A stretch of DNA of 64,000 nucleotides, from the NCBI GenBank assembly GCA_964242735.1, contig CAXTAK010000003.1, forward strand, positions 124,001-188,000, written 5' to 3'. Source of the DNA: CADCUY01 sp964242735 (GTDB lineage: Bacteria; Actinomycetota; Actinomycetes; Actinomycetales; Quadrisphaeraceae). Below the pieces are notes generated by a model. That model did not search any database. It was not told the DNA's origin and saw only the letters and a program-made list of their open reading frames with translations. How positions within the stretch are numbered: the stretch's first letter is position 1; every line of letters begins with the position of its first letter. The translations under genes and the position numbers were made by a program. This document shows, one piece after another, positions 1-8,858 of this stretch.

Positions 1-608
1 GGCAGCATCGCCAGGAGCGGGTTGTACTCGTCGCGGGTGACGACGCCGACCACGGTGGCGGTCACCCCCGAGTCGCCCGGCAGCTCCAGGGCGAACGGCG
101 GCTGCGCACCCGCCCTCCCGGACTGCTCGAGGAAGGCCTGGTTGACCACCACCGCCGGGGAGAGCCGGTCGGCGTCGGAGGGCAGCAGCCACCGCCCGCT
201 GTCGGGGGTGATGCGGTGGATCACCCCGTAGACCGGCTCCGCGAGGACGACGTACGCGTACATGACGCCCTGCGGCACCGGCATCTCGACGCCGGCCTGG
301 ACCACGCTGGTGGCGTGGGAGACCCCGAAGCGGTCGACCACGGCGGCGTACGCGGTGTCGACCTGCTCGGGGTCCACGGTGCCCTCGGCGGCGTACGCGC
401 TGACCGTCAGGGTCGTGGATCGCCCCAGGGCGCGCTCGTTCGCCTCCAGGATCGCCTGGCGCCCCATGTCGCCCGCGGCGGTCACCCCGGTCATCGCGAA
501 GACCGCGAGGAAGACCCCGACCAGGGAGAGCACGACGCGGGAGCGGTGCACGCGCACCTCGCCCCACGCCTCGACGCCGACCCCCACGACGCCGGTGAGC
601 AGCCTCAC
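1..608 (-). CDS. ABC transporter permease, MacB/FtsX type (3' end outside window)
   Basis: This is the first ~202 codons of an inner-membrane permease, running off the left edge. I take GTG at 608, which overlaps the stop of the ATPase gene as GTGA. Residues 24-45 form a hydrophobic segment preceded by VRVHRSRVVLSLVGVFLAV, and the following extracytoplasmic stretch resembles the MacB-like core domain (family knowledge). Together with the ATPase and membrane-fusion protein just upstream it forms a tripartite-like MacB efflux or lipoprotein/peptide exporter; the substrate cannot be read from sequence. The remaining transmembrane helices must lie outside the window. Confidence 0.8.
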   Translation of the reverse strand, partial: MRLLTGVVGVGVEAWGEVRVHRSRVVLSLVGVFLAVFAMTGVTAAGDMGRQAILEANERALGRSTTLTVSAYAAEGTVDPEQVDTAYAAVVDRFGVSHATSVVQAGVEMPVPQGVMYAYVVLAEPVYGVIHRITPDSGRWLLPSDADRLSPAVVVNQAFLEQSGRAGAQPPFALELPGDSGVTATVVGVVTRDEYNPLLAML

Positions 609-1372
609 GCCGCCACCGACGGCGCGGCGGGGGCGGTGGGCGCGGCGGAGGGGTCTGCGCGGTGCGCGGTGACGACGGCGAGGTCAGCCGGCGAGAGCGG
701 CAGCAGCCGCCCGTGGTCGAGGCGGAACTGGCGCTGGGCCCGGGCGGCCACGGACAGGTCGTGCGTGATGGTCACCAGCGTGGAGCCCGCGGCGGTGGTC
801 ACCTCCTCCAGCAGGCCCATCACCGCGGCCCCGGTGTCGACGTCGAGGGAGCCGGTGGGCTCGTCCGCCAGCAGCACCCGCGGTGAGCGCACCAGCGCCC
901 GGGCGATGGCCACCCGCTGCTGCTCGCCCCCGGAGAGCCGCTCGGGCAGGGCGTCGGCGCGGTGGCCCAGGCCCACCCGCTCCAGCGCTGCGCGGGCCAG
1001 GCGGTCGCGGCCCCAGAACTCCCGGCCGCCCGCGTACAGCAGGGGGGTGGCGACGTTCTCGGTGGCGCTGCGCCGGGGGAGGAGGTTGAACTGCTGGAAG
1101 ACGAACCCGAAGGTGGCCCCGCGCATCCGCCCGCGCCGCCGCGCCGGCAGGGCACCGGCGTCGGTGCCGTCCACGCCGTAGACCCCCGACGTGGGGGTGT
1201 CGAGCAGGCCAAGGATGTTCAGCAGGGTCGACTTGCCCGACCCCGAGCGGCCCACGACGGCGACGTGCTCACCCTCCTCCACCGCGAGGTCCACGCCGGT
1301 GAGGATCTCCAGCGGCGACCCGTCGGGCAGGGTCACGCGGCGCCCGACGCCGTCGAGGTGCAGCAGGCTCAT
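605..1372 (-). CDS. ABC transporter ATP-binding protein (MacB/LolD type)
   Basis: A 255-residue nucleotide-binding subunit that powers the neighbouring permease. Walker A (GRSGSGKST, about residues 42-50), Q-loop (FVFQQFNLLP), signature LSGGEQQRVAIA and Walker B VLLADEPTG are all intact, followed by the switch His in TITHD. Start ATG at 1372 overlaps the stop of the upstream membrane-fusion gene (ATGA), and its own stop overlaps the permease start (GTGA), so the three genes are translationally coupled. The Ala/Pro-rich last ~20 residues are unlike the core domain and are probably disordered. Confidence 0.93.
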   Translation of the reverse strand: MSLLHLDGVGRRVTLPDGSPLEILTGVDLAVEEGEHVAVVGRSGSGKSTLLNILGLLDTPTSGVYGVDGTDAGALPARRRGRMRGATFGFVFQQFNLLPRRSATENVATPLLYAGGREFWGRDRLARAALERVGLGHRADALPERLSGGEQQRVAIARALVRSPRVLLADEPTGSLDVDTGAAVMGLLEEVTTAAGSTLVTITHDLSVAARAQRQFRLDHGRLLPLSPADLAVVTAHRADPSAAPTAPAAPSVAA

Positions 1373-2418
1373 CCCAGGTACACCCCCTCCTCGAGCGGTG
1401 GCGGCACCTCGTCGTCGGAGGGGACGGGGGTGAACTCCAGGACCTGCTCGCCGTCGGCGAGGCCCTCGGTGACGGCCACCACCGCCCCGTCGGTCAGGCC
1501 GAGGCGCACCGGGCGCTCGACCGGCGCCCCGTCGGGGCCCACCACCCACACCAGGCCCTCGGCGACGGTGCCCTGCACGGCGGTGACGGGGACCGTCACG
1601 ACGCCGTCCGCGGAGCCCACGTCGAGGGTGAGGTCCACGCTCATCCCGGCGAAGACGGTGGTGCCCGCGGGCACCGCGCACCTGACCTGCGCGGTGGGCG
1701 CGGCGAGCGGCATGCCGGTCATCGGGTCGATGCCGGGCGCGGCGGCAGCGGCGCCCTCGCCGTCGCCGTCGTCAGCACCGGTGGTCCCGGTGCTGACGCC
1801 GGTGCACGAGAAGGGCGCCGGGCCGCCCTTGGCCTGCGCGGTGGCGCTCGCCGGGGGGGTGAGCAGCCGGAACTGCTGGGCCTGGGTCAGCGGCGCGGTC
1901 ACCGACAGGGTGCCCGGGGAGATCGCGGCGACGTCGGTGCCGACCACGACGTCCTGGTCCTTCAGCACCGCGAGGCTGGCGACCGTGCCGGCGCGCCCGG
2001 CGAGGACGGCGACGGTCTTGGTCCGCTCCTTCGTCGGCGCCTGCGTGGTGGTGCCGTCGGGGGCGGTCACCACCGGCGCCACCAGCGGCTCCAGGGTCAC
2101 CACGACGTCCACCAGGGCGGTCTCGGCGTCGACCGCCTCGCCGACCTCCACGCGCACCCGCCCGACCCGACCCGCCGTCGTGGCCCTCACCGTGGTCGCG
2201 GGGTCGGGGGCGACGGTGCCCACGAGCTCGACGGTGCTGGCCACGTTCCCCAGGGTCGCGGGCACCGTGGACTCCACGATGCTGCCCGTGGGCGTCAGGG
2301 CCTCGGTGCCCTCACCGGCGCCGGTCCCCCGCCCGAAGGCGATGACGCACAGCGCGACGGCGATCACCGCCCACACACCCAGGCGCAGCACGGGCACGAC
2401 CGCTCGGAAGACTCGCAC
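1369..2418 (-). CDS. membrane-fusion/periplasmic adaptor-like protein of ABC efflux operon
   Basis: 349 residues with one N-terminal transmembrane helix (about residues 10-29) and an extracytoplasmic part. The segment around residues 55-95 (TVELVGTVAPDPATTVRAT and a following VRVEVGEAVDAETAL) is the typical split biotinyl-lipoyl half of HlyD/RND adaptor proteins, and the C-terminal part carries the beta-barrel-like VTVPVTAVQG segment. First gene of the three-gene MacB-like operon. In Gram-positive actinomycetes such adaptors couple to a permease without an outer-membrane channel (family knowledge); the cargo is unknown. Confidence 0.8.
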   Translation of the reverse strand: MRVFRAVVPVLRLGVWAVIAVALCVIAFGRGTGAGEGTEALTPTGSIVESTVPATLGNVASTVELVGTVAPDPATTVRATTAGRVGRVRVEVGEAVDAETALVDVVVTLEPLVAPVVTAPDGTTTQAPTKERTKTVAVLAGRAGTVASLAVLKDQDVVVGTDVAAISPGTLSVTAPLTQAQQFRLLTPPASATAQAKGGPAPFSCTGVSTGTTGADDGDGEGAAAAAPGIDPMTGMPLAAPTAQVRCAVPAGTTVFAGMSVDLTLDVGSADGVVTVPVTAVQGTVAEGLVWVVGPDGAPVERPVRLGLTDGAVVAVTEGLADGEQVLEFTPVPSDDEVPPPLEEGVYLG

Positions 2419-2545
2419 GGCTCTCCTCGGGACGCCGGCGCCGGCGCACCCGTGGCGCCATCAGCCGGGTACCGGGACCGTAGCGGAGGGTGACGGCAAC
2501 GCGCGAGGGCCAGTCCAGAGGCAGCCACGGGCAGCGCTCAGCGGG

Positions 2546-3757
2546 TCAGCCCCACCCGCCGAGGAAGGCCTCGAGCCCGCTCAGCAGCCGGTCGACGTCC
2601 CGCGCGTCGGTGTAGGGCGCGAGGCCCACCCGCAGGCCCCCGGCGTCACCCAGCCCGAGGTGGCGGGAGGCCTCGACGGCGTAGAAGGAGCCGCTGGGCG
2701 CCACCACACCGCGCTCGGCCAGGAAGGCCGCGGCCTCGACCGTCGACCGGCCCGCCAGGGTGAGCAGCAGCGTGGGGGTGCGGCGGCTCGCCCGCGAGCG
2801 GACGGTGACCTCCGGCAGGGCGGCGAGCCCGGCCTCCAGCTGGGCGAGCAGCGCGTCCTCGTGCGCCTCCAGGGCGCTGTAGGAGGCCACGAGGCGCTCG
2901 CGGCGCGACCCCGTGGCGTCCGGGGCCAGGCCGGCGAGGACGTCGATGGCGGCCGTGGTGCCGGCGAGGAGCTCGTAGGGCAGGGTGCCCAGCTCGAAGC
3001 GCTCCGGCACGGCGTCGGTGGAGGGCAGCAGCTTGTCCGGTGCCAGGGCCTCCAGCGCCTCCACCCGCCCGGCGAGCACCCCCAGGTGGGGTCCGAGGAA
3101 CTTGTACGGCGAGCACACCAGGGTGTCGGCGCCCAGCGCCGCCAGGTCGGTGCTGGTGTGCGCCGCGGCGTGCACGGCGTCCACGTGCACCACGGCGCCG
3201 ACCGCGCGGGCGGCGGCGGCGATGGCGGCCACCGGTGGGCGGGTGCCGATGAGGTTCGAGGCCGCGGTGACCGCGACGGCCGCCGTGCGCGGGGAGAGGA
3301 CCTCGCGCACGTGCTCGTCGGTGAGCTCACCGGTGGTGGGGTCGAAGTCGGCCCAGCGCACGACCGCGCCGACCGCGGCGGCGGCCTGCACCCAGGGGCG
3401 CACGTTGGCGTCGTGGTCCAGGCGGGTCACGACCACCTCGTCGCCGGGTGACCAGGTGCGGGCGGCGGCCCTGGCCAGGTCGTAGGTCAGCTGCGTGGCG
3501 CTGCGACCGAAGACCACGGAGCGGGGGTCGGCGGCGAGCAGGTCGGCCACCGCCTCGCGGGCGGCGAGGACGATGTCGTCGGCGTTGCGCCCCCCGGGGC
3601 TGGTGCGCCCGCGGTTGCTCAGCGGCCGGGTCAGCGCTGCGGTGATCGCCTCGATCACGGGGGTGGGGGTCTGGGTGCCGCCGGGGCCGTCGAAGTGCGC
3701 GGTGCCCGCGGCGAGGGCGGGCACCTGCGCGCGCAGCGCGGCGACGTCGAAGCTCAC
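2546..3757 (-). CDS. cysteine desulfurase-like class V aminotransferase
   Basis: A 403-residue PLP enzyme. The PLP-lysine motif CSPYKFLGPH, the HVDAVHAAAH aspartate/histidine segment and the N-terminal FDGPGGTQTP match the cysteine-desulfurase-like subfamily. Start is GTG at 3757 (VSFDVAALRAQ); longer in-frame extensions look like noise because they run into the divergent aldo/keto reductase region. I see no SufS/IscS-type catalytic Cys loop I would trust, so desulfurase activity is uncertain; members of this subfamily are often annotated without demonstrated substrate. It stands alone, divergent from the next gene. Confidence 0.82.
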   Translation of the reverse strand: MSFDVAALRAQVPALAAGTAHFDGPGGTQTPTPVIEAITAALTRPLSNRGRTSPGGRNADDIVLAAREAVADLLAADPRSVVFGRSATQLTYDLARAAARTWSPGDEVVVTRLDHDANVRPWVQAAAAVGAVVRWADFDPTTGELTDEHVREVLSPRTAAVAVTAASNLIGTRPPVAAIAAAARAVGAVVHVDAVHAAAHTSTDLAALGADTLVCSPYKFLGPHLGVLAGRVEALEALAPDKLLPSTDAVPERFELGTLPYELLAGTTAAIDVLAGLAPDATGSRRERLVASYSALEAHEDALLAQLEAGLAALPEVTVRSRASRRTPTLLLTLAGRSTVEAAAFLAERGVVAPSGSFYAVEASRHLGLGDAGGLRVGLAPYTDARDVDRLLSGLEAFLGGWG

Positions 3758-3863
3758 GGCCCCATCCTGCGCCAGCGGGCTCACAGCGCCGTCGAGCGGC
3801 CGTGCCGGCGGGGCCGGTGCGTCCCGAGGTGCGCCCGCGGCGGCGCAGGGCCAGCGTGGAGCC

Positions 3864-4889
3864 GTGGAGCTCCGCACCCTCGGTCGCACCGGCGTCAAGG
3901 TCAGCCCCCTGTGCCTCGGGGCGATGATGTTCGGGGCGTGGGGCAACCCCGACCACGACGACTCGGCCAGGATCATCCACCGGGCCCTGGACGCCGGGAT
4001 CACCTTCGTCGACACCGCCGACGTGTACTCCGCCGGCGAGAGCGAGGAGATCGTGGGGAAGGCCCTCGCCGGCGGGCGGCGCGACGGCGTCGTGCTCGCC
4101 ACCAAGGCGCACGGGCAGATGGGCGATGACCCCACCAGCCAGGGCAACTCCCGCCGGTGGCTGGTGCGCGCGGTGGAGGCGAGCCTGCGGCGCCTCGGCA
4201 CCGACCGGATCGACCTGTACCAGATCCACCGCCCCGACCCCACCGTCAGCACCGAGGAGACCCTCGGGGCGCTGACCGACCTGCAGCGCGCGGGCAAGGT
4301 CCTGTACTTCGGGTCCTCGACCTTCCCGGCGCACGAGGTCGTCGAGGGCCAGTGGATCGCGGAGGAGCGGGGCCTGGGCCGCTACGTCACCGAGCAGCCG
4401 CCGTACTCGATGCTCGCGCGGGGCATCGAGCGCGACCTGCTGCCCGTGGCGCAGCAGCACGGCATGGGCGTGATCCCGTGGAGCCCGCTGGCCGGGGGCT
4501 GGCTGACCGGGCGCTACCGCGCGGGTCAGGCCGCTCCGGCGTCCAGCCGCGCGCAGCGCCTGCCCGCGCGCTACGACCTGGGCGACCAGGCGAACCAGCG
4601 CAAGCTGGACGCCGCGGAGGCGTTCGCCCAGCTCGCCGAGGAGGCCGGGCTGTCGCTGATCCACCTGGCGATCGCCTTCGTGATGAACCACCCGGCGGTG
4701 ACGTCGCCGATCATCGGCCCGCGGACGATGGAGCAGCTGGAGTCCCAGCTCGGTGCCACCGACGTCGTGCTCACCGCCGACGTGCTCGACCGGATCGACG
4801 AGATCGTGCCGCCCGGCACCACCCTCGCCGCCGCCGACGCCGGGTACGCCCCGCCGTCGCTGACCGATCCGGCCCTGCGCCGCCGCTGA
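3864..4889 (+). CDS. aldo/keto reductase
   Basis: A 341-residue NADPH-dependent oxidoreductase with the TIM-barrel signature. Catalytic tetrad positions are visible: Asp and Tyr in DTADVYSAGE, Lys in LATKAHGQ and His in DLYQIHRPD. Near the C terminus HPAVTSPIIGPRTMEQL is the cofactor-phosphate region. GTG at 3864 is chosen since it begins VELRTLGRTGVKVSPLCLG, the conserved first strand; upstream in-frame codons overlap the divergent aminotransferase. The physiological substrate cannot be inferred. Confidence 0.9.
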   Translation: MELRTLGRTGVKVSPLCLGAMMFGAWGNPDHDDSARIIHRALDAGITFVDTADVYSAGESEEIVGKALAGGRRDGVVLATKAHGQMGDDPTSQGNSRRWLVRAVEASLRRLGTDRIDLYQIHRPDPTVSTEETLGALTDLQRAGKVLYFGSSTFPAHEVVEGQWIAEERGLGRYVTEQPPYSMLARGIERDLLPVAQQHGMGVIPWSPLAGGWLTGRYRAGQAAPASSRAQRLPARYDLGDQANQRKLDAAEAFAQLAEEAGLSLIHLAIAFVMNHPAVTSPIIGPRTMEQLESQLGATDVVLTADVLDRIDEIVPPGTTLAAADAGYAPPSLTDPALRRR

Positions 4890-4967
4890 GCCGCCGGGGC
4901 GCCGGCAGACCCCGGCGGACGAGGAGGTGGCGCACCCAGCTCGCACCCCACCCGGGGGCGGCGCACC

Positions 4968-5339
4968 ATGGCACCCGTGGCGCAGGTCCTGCTCGACGGC
5001 GGCCGCGTCGTCATCCACCTGCGCCGCCTGGAGCGCCTGATGGCGCTGCGGCGAGGGGACGTCGTCGTCGACGCCGGGAGCATCGTGCTCGCCAACGCCA
5101 CCGCCCAGCCGATGGTCGCCACCCGCGGGTGGCGGTGGCCCGGGGCCTACGTGGCGGGGGTGCTCGCGGTGGGCACCTGGCGGTGGGGCGGTGGCCGTGA
5201 CTTCCTGGCGCTGTGGCCCAACGTCGGCCCGGCCCTGGTGCTGGACCTGCGCGATGCGGAGTTCACCCGCGTGGTCGTCAGCTGCGCCGGGATGGGCGAC
5301 GCCGAGACCCTCGCCGCGCTGCTGCGACCCCGCCGTTGA
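4968..5339 (+). CDS. small conserved protein of unknown function (PH-like?)
   Basis: 123 residues starting at ATG 4968. The pattern of alternating hydrophobic strands (VVIHLRRLERLMALRRGDVVV, then a Trp-rich RGWRWPGAYVAG and TWRWGGGRDFLALW) and the C-terminal MGDAETLAALL helix resemble bacterial PH-like domain proteins found in actinomycetes, but I would not assign a function. No signal peptide or membrane helix. It follows the aldo/keto reductase by 78 bases on the same strand and could be cotranscribed. Confidence 0.65.
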   Translation: MAPVAQVLLDGGRVVIHLRRLERLMALRRGDVVVDAGSIVLANATAQPMVATRGWRWPGAYVAGVLAVGTWRWGGGRDFLALWPNVGPALVLDLRDAEFTRVVVSCAGMGDAETLAALLRPRR

Positions 5340-5457
5340 GGACGACCGCTCACAGCCACCGCCCAGGTGCTTCCCAGTGCGGTCCTCGGAGGCGGCGGTC
5401 CACTGGGTGCACGCGAACGACGACCGGTCGTCGCGGGAGTGGACGAGGAGCGTCGGG

Positions 5458-5616
5458 ATGAGCAGGACGACGAGGGCCCGGTGGCTGCGCCGAGCGGTCG
5501 GGGCGGTGGCGGCCGCGGTGCTGGCGGGACTCGGCGTCATCGGCGCCGACGTCCCGAGCACGGTGGTCGCCAGCGATGCTCTGCGCCCGCTGCCGATCGT
5601 CGACGCGGGCCCCTGA
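5458..5616 (+). CDS. possible 52-residue secreted or membrane peptide
   Basis: ATG at 5458 opens a short frame with a basic N terminus (MSRTTRARWLRR) and one hydrophobic helix (AVGAVAAAVLAGLGVIGA), ending 25 bases before the convergent kinase gene. The charge-then-hydrophobic layout is what a signal anchor looks like. There is no family I recognise and the coding potential of so short a GC-rich frame is weak, so this is a tentative call. Confidence 0.35.
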   Translation: MSRTTRARWLRRAVGAVAAAVLAGLGVIGADVPSTVVASDALRPLPIVDAGP

Positions 5617-5641
5617 GCCGAGCGCCCGCTCCGACGGCCCC

Positions 5642-6229
5642 TCAGGACGCGCCGAGGACGTCCGCGACGGTGAGCGTGCGGGCCCCGTCACGGTCCACCA
5701 CGAGGGTGCGCTCGGCTTCGGCGACTCGCCCGACCTCGCGCGCGGCGTCCGCGAGCACCGCGTCCCACCGGGCGGTGTGGCGGCGCACCATCCGCGCCGG
5801 GAGGGTGCGGCCGCGCACCGCCCGCCCGTGGTGGGCCTGCTCGGGGGTGGCGTCGAGGAGCACCACCGACACCGTCCGACCACCACAGCGGGCGGCGCGC
5901 AGCACCACCGACCGCCACGTGGCGCTGGTCCAGGGGTCGGTGAGGACGACGACGGGCGCGGCGCTGATGACGGCGGCCAGGACCCGCACCCGGTGGCAGG
6001 AGTGCACCAGCGGGCGCAGCAGGTGGTACGGCACGCGGACCCTGGCGCGACGCAGTTCCTCGGTGACCTGCTCGGCGTCCACACCCCTCACACCCGGCAG
6101 GCGCTCGGCGAGCAGGCGCCGCAGCAGGGTCGTCTTGCCGCTGCCCGGCAGGCCACCGAGGACGACGAGCAGGCGGTCCCCGCGCACGGGCTCGCCGGGT
6201 CGCCGGGTCGGGGTGGGACTGGTGCGCAC
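5642..6229 (-). CDS. P-loop kinase-like ATPase (AAA_33 type)
   Basis: 195 residues beginning at GTG 6229. Walker A GLPGSGKTTLLRR is at residues 26-38, and VVVLTDPWTSATWR and VVLLDATPEQAHHGRAVRGR give the switch/LID segments of small predicted kinases of the zeta-toxin/AAA_33 group. Such proteins phosphorylate small molecules or RNA ends; this one cannot be given a substrate. The Arg-rich region after residue 130 is consistent with a LID domain. It sits alone between small hypothetical genes. Confidence 0.7.
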   Translation of the reverse strand: MRTSPTPTRRPGEPVRGDRLLVVLGGLPGSGKTTLLRRLLAERLPGVRGVDAEQVTEELRRARVRVPYHLLRPLVHSCHRVRVLAAVISAAPVVVLTDPWTSATWRSVVLRAARCGGRTVSVVLLDATPEQAHHGRAVRGRTLPARMVRRHTARWDAVLADAAREVGRVAEAERTLVVDRDGARTLTVADVLGAS

Positions 6230-6309
6230 GGGCCGCCTCTCGGGTCGGCGACCACGATCGACCCCCGGGATCGGCACCGGCTGTGGTGCGGCTGGGAGGT
6301 GCCTGTGGC

Positions 6310-6807
6310 TCAGGCTGCCGGGCCCGCCGCGCGCGCGGCGTCCACCGCGACCAGCGCGCTGCGGAGCTGCGTGATCCACTCCTCCTGGTTCTGGCCCACC
6401 AGGCGCACCGACCACGCCAGGGCGTCGGAGCGCGAGCGCGCGACGCCGGCGCTCACCAGGGTGTCGAGGACCTGGCGCTCGGGCTGGCGCAGCCGGGTCA
6501 TCACCGGCACCGACGCGCTCGTGAACACCTGCCGGGTGTGACCGCAGGCGGCCCCCCAGGACAGGGTGCGCCCGAAGCGCTCCTGCGCCTCGTCCGCGAT
6601 CTGCATCCGCTGCCCGCGGGTCTCCTCCCGGAAGCGCTTGACCCGGCCGGCCTCCGCGGCCCGCCGCGCCGGCTCCTCGGCGTCGGTCGCGGGCTCGGGC
6701 AGCCGACCCACGACGAGGATCTCCTCCCGGTCGACGCCCACCTCGGGCGCCCCGTCGAACCACTCCTCGGGCAGGCGCCCGACCAGCCACGCCGTGATCT
6801 CGTCCAT
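6310..6807 (-). CDS. conserved actinobacterial protein of unknown function
   Basis: 165 residues from ATG 6807. The N-terminal part (ITAWLVGRLPEEWF and EILVVGRLP) and the C-terminal half, which carries SAGVARSRSDALAWSVRLVG, look like a conserved soluble protein with a small ribbon-helix-helix-like or helical tail. I recognise the pattern as one widespread in actinomycetes but cannot name a function. No membrane helix or catalytic motif is apparent. Confidence 0.6.
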   Translation of the reverse strand: MDEITAWLVGRLPEEWFDGAPEVGVDREEILVVGRLPEPATDAEEPARRAAEAGRVKRFREETRGQRMQIADEAQERFGRTLSWGAACGHTRQVFTSASVPVMTRLRQPERQVLDTLVSAGVARSRSDALAWSVRLVGQNQEEWITQLRSALVAVDAARAAGPAA

Positions 6808-6869
6808 TACACGATTACACACTTGCACCACACCGCCGTCAACTCGTCCAGGGCGGATCGCGGCGCTGG

Positions 6870-7292
6870 TCAGCGGCGGGCGCGGGCGGTCGCGCGGTCG
6901 TTGGCCTTCTGCAGCGCGTCGACGAGCTCGGCCTTGGTCATCCGGGACCGGCCCGTGACGCCCAGCTCGCGGGCCAGGTCCACCAGGTGCGCCTTGGTGG
7001 CCCTGGCGTCGACGCCGCCCCGGGTGGGCGCGTCGGTGTCGAGCCCGCCGGCGGCGCGGTCGTCGGAGGGGCCCGTGCGACCGCCGTCCTTCGGCTGCCA
7101 GTGGTCGCCGACCTTCTCGTGGGTGTGCTTCACCGCGGCCCAGGCGGTGCGGGCGGCGCGCTGCTCGTCGTCGTAGGTGCCCATCGCCGAGTCGTGGGTC
7201 TTGGCGAAGGTGCGCTGCGCCTTCTCGTCCGAGCGCTGCAGGGTGCTGGGCAGCACCTCGGGGTCGGGCTGGTCGTCCTCGTGGTCCGGCAC
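6870..7292 (-). CDS. ChaB family protein with C-terminal Rho_N/SAP-like domain
   Basis: 140 residues. The first ~70 match the ChaB fold: LPSTLQRSDEKAQRTFAKTH, then DEQRAARTAWAAVKHTHEK ending in DHWQPK. A charged linker leads to a C-terminal helix-extended-helix (ATKAHLVDLARELGVTGRS, then MTKAELVDAL) typical of Rho N-terminal/SAP-like nucleic-acid binding modules. ChaB was named with the cation transport regulator in E. coli, but the actinobacterial ChaB-Rho_N fusions have no settled role. The start ATG at 7292 gives a good full-length protein. Confidence 0.85.
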   Translation of the reverse strand: MPDHEDDQPDPEVLPSTLQRSDEKAQRTFAKTHDSAMGTYDDEQRAARTAWAAVKHTHEKVGDHWQPKDGGRTGPSDDRAAGGLDTDAPTRGGVDARATKAHLVDLARELGVTGRSRMTKAELVDALQKANDRATARARR

Positions 7293-7467
7293 GGTCCCTG
7301 CCTACCCCGTCGCGACGCGGGTGCACCTGCCGGCAGGACCCGGACCTGCGACCACCTGGAGCGGCCTGCGGTGGCGCGCCAGGCCACCGCGGTGGTGCCG
7401 TCGAGCACCCGCTCGAGGCCGTGGCGGACGTCGTCGTCGGCCGCTGCGCGGTCGCGCTCCCCAGATC

Positions 7468-8040
7468 TCAGCGCTGGACGACCTCCAGGTCCTGCAGGAG
7501 GCTCGGGTGCGTCGGGGCCCAGCCGAGCGCCTCGCGGGTGCGGGTGCTGGACGCCGGCTGGTCCATCGCGAAGATCGCACCGAAGGGGCCGTGGGTCTCC
7601 TCGGGCACGGACCGGACCGGCAGCCCCAGGCGCCGGCCGATGACCGCGGCGATGTCCGCCACCTCGTCGCCCTCGTCCGCGACGGCGTGCCACGCCGTCC
7701 CGGCCGGTGCCTGCTCCAGGACCAGCCGGAACAGGACCGCGGCATCCAGGGCGTGCACGGCCGGCCAGCGCTGGGAGCCGTCACCGGGGTAGCCGGACAC
7801 CCCGGTCCGTCGCGCGGCGTCGGTCAGCGGGCCGGCGAAGCCGCCCTCGCCCCGGTCGTGGACCGTCCGCGGCATCCGCACGGCTGCGGTGCGCACCCCG
7901 CGCGAGACCAGCTCGAGCATCGCCGTCACCGCGCGGCCGCGGGGGCCGACCGGTCCGTCGGTCGGCACGGGGTCGGACTCGGTGGAGGCGCGGCCGGCCA
8001 CCCAGGGGGTCCCGGAGACGGTGATGGAGGGGCGGTCGCT
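7468..8040 (-). pseudogene. NAD-dependent epimerase/dehydratase, N-terminus missing
   Basis: The C-terminal two thirds of an SDR/epimerase (SGYPGDGSQRWPAVHALDAA, then RLVLEQAPAGTAWHAV and TREALGWAPTHPSLLQDLE) are intact to the stop at 7468. The Rossmann GxxGxxG start and catalytic Tyr-x-x-x-Lys are absent: upstream of about 8030 the DNA instead belongs to a TetR C-terminus on the other strand. The likely history is one deletion across a divergent enzyme/regulator pair. A short start codon inside (8085) would only give a non-functional fragment. Confidence 0.7.
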
Positions 8041-8276
8041 GCAGGAGCGCGACGCCCTCAAGAGCGTCGGCATGGCCGCCGCCATGACGACCGCGCTGCT
8101 CGGCCGGGGTGTGCCCGAGGCGGTCGCCCACCTCCCCGGCGAGCTGGGGGGTCCTGGCGTTCAAGCGCGGCTACGCCGAGTGGTCCGAGGCCGAGCGCGG
8201 CGCCGATGACGGGCTCGCGCCCCACGCGCTGGCGGCGCTGGCCGACCTGAGGGCCGCCACGGCCTCGTCGGGCTGA
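8030..8276 (+). pseudogene. TetR family regulator, C-terminal fragment with frameshift
   Basis: On the plus strand LQERDALKSVGMAAAMTTAL followed by GRGVPEAVAHL and, in another frame, VLAFKRGYAEWSEAERG and LAALADLRAATASSG read as the ligand-binding C-terminus of a TetR regulator. The two parts are separated by a frame change at a run of six G (about 8145-8150). No helix-turn-helix part exists upstream; the DNA there is the epimerase remnant. The fragment is therefore a double-lesion pseudogene. Confidence 0.65.
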
Positions 8277-8312
8277 GCGCTCCCGGGCCCTGACGCCGCC
8301 GCCCTCACCCGC

Positions 8313-8858
8313 TCAGTCGGCGCGGGTGGCCCGGCGCGCCCGGAACGCGGCCACGTGCGTCCGGTTGGCGCACGAGGTGCCGCAGAAGCGGCGGGACCGG
8401 TTCTTCGACAGGTCGACCAGGACGTCGCCGCAGCCGTCCGCCGCGCACACCCGCATCCGCTCGAGCTCGCGGTGGCGCACCACGTCGGCGACGGCCATGG
8501 CCGCCTCGACCGCCATCCGGTCGGCCAGCGGGGCCTCCGGCGAGGTCGCGTGCAGGTGGTACCCCTCCTCGTCGTGCTCCACCAGCTGCGGCAGCGCGCG
8601 CGCCTGCCGCAGCACCTCGTTGACCACCAGCACGGCGGCGGCCTCGTCGAGGTGCCACAGCCGGCGCAGCCGCGCGCGCAGGGCCCGCACCTGCGCGACC
8701 TCCGCGTCGTCGTGCCGGCGCGACCCCGTCCAGCCCCACTCCTGCACGAAGGCGTCGAGCCCGGCGAGGTCGGCGATGGCGTCGCCGTCCGGCTGCTCGG
8801 TGTTGACCAGTGCTGCCGCAGCCGCCAGCGCCACGTCCGTGTCATGGGCGAAGACCAT
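8313..8858 (-). CDS. CGNR zinc-finger (ABATE) family transcriptional regulator
   Basis: 181 residues from ATG 8858. The N-terminal ABATE-like region (TDVALAAAAALVNTEQPDGD) is followed by a C-terminal zinc finger: CAADGCGDVLVDLSKNRSRR then FCGTSCANRTHVAAFR. The signature tetrapeptide is CANR rather than the eponymous CGNR, while the four metal-binding Cys are kept. Divergently transcribed from the EamA transporter with 83 bases between starts, so it probably controls that transporter and itself (inference from arrangement). Confidence 0.88.
   Translation of the reverse strand: MVFAHDTDVALAAAAALVNTEQPDGDAIADLAGLDAFVQEWGWTGSRRHDDAEVAQVRALRARLRRLWHLDEAAAVLVVNEVLRQARALPQLVEHDEEGYHLHATSPEAPLADRMAVEAAMAVADVVRHRELERMRVCAADGCGDVLVDLSKNRSRRFCGTSCANRTHVAAFRARRATRAD

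Noticed and set aside
962..3451. 829-codon plus-strand frame across the ABC operon and aminotransferase
   Set aside because: Antisense to four well-supported minus-strand genes; no domain and strongly skewed composition.
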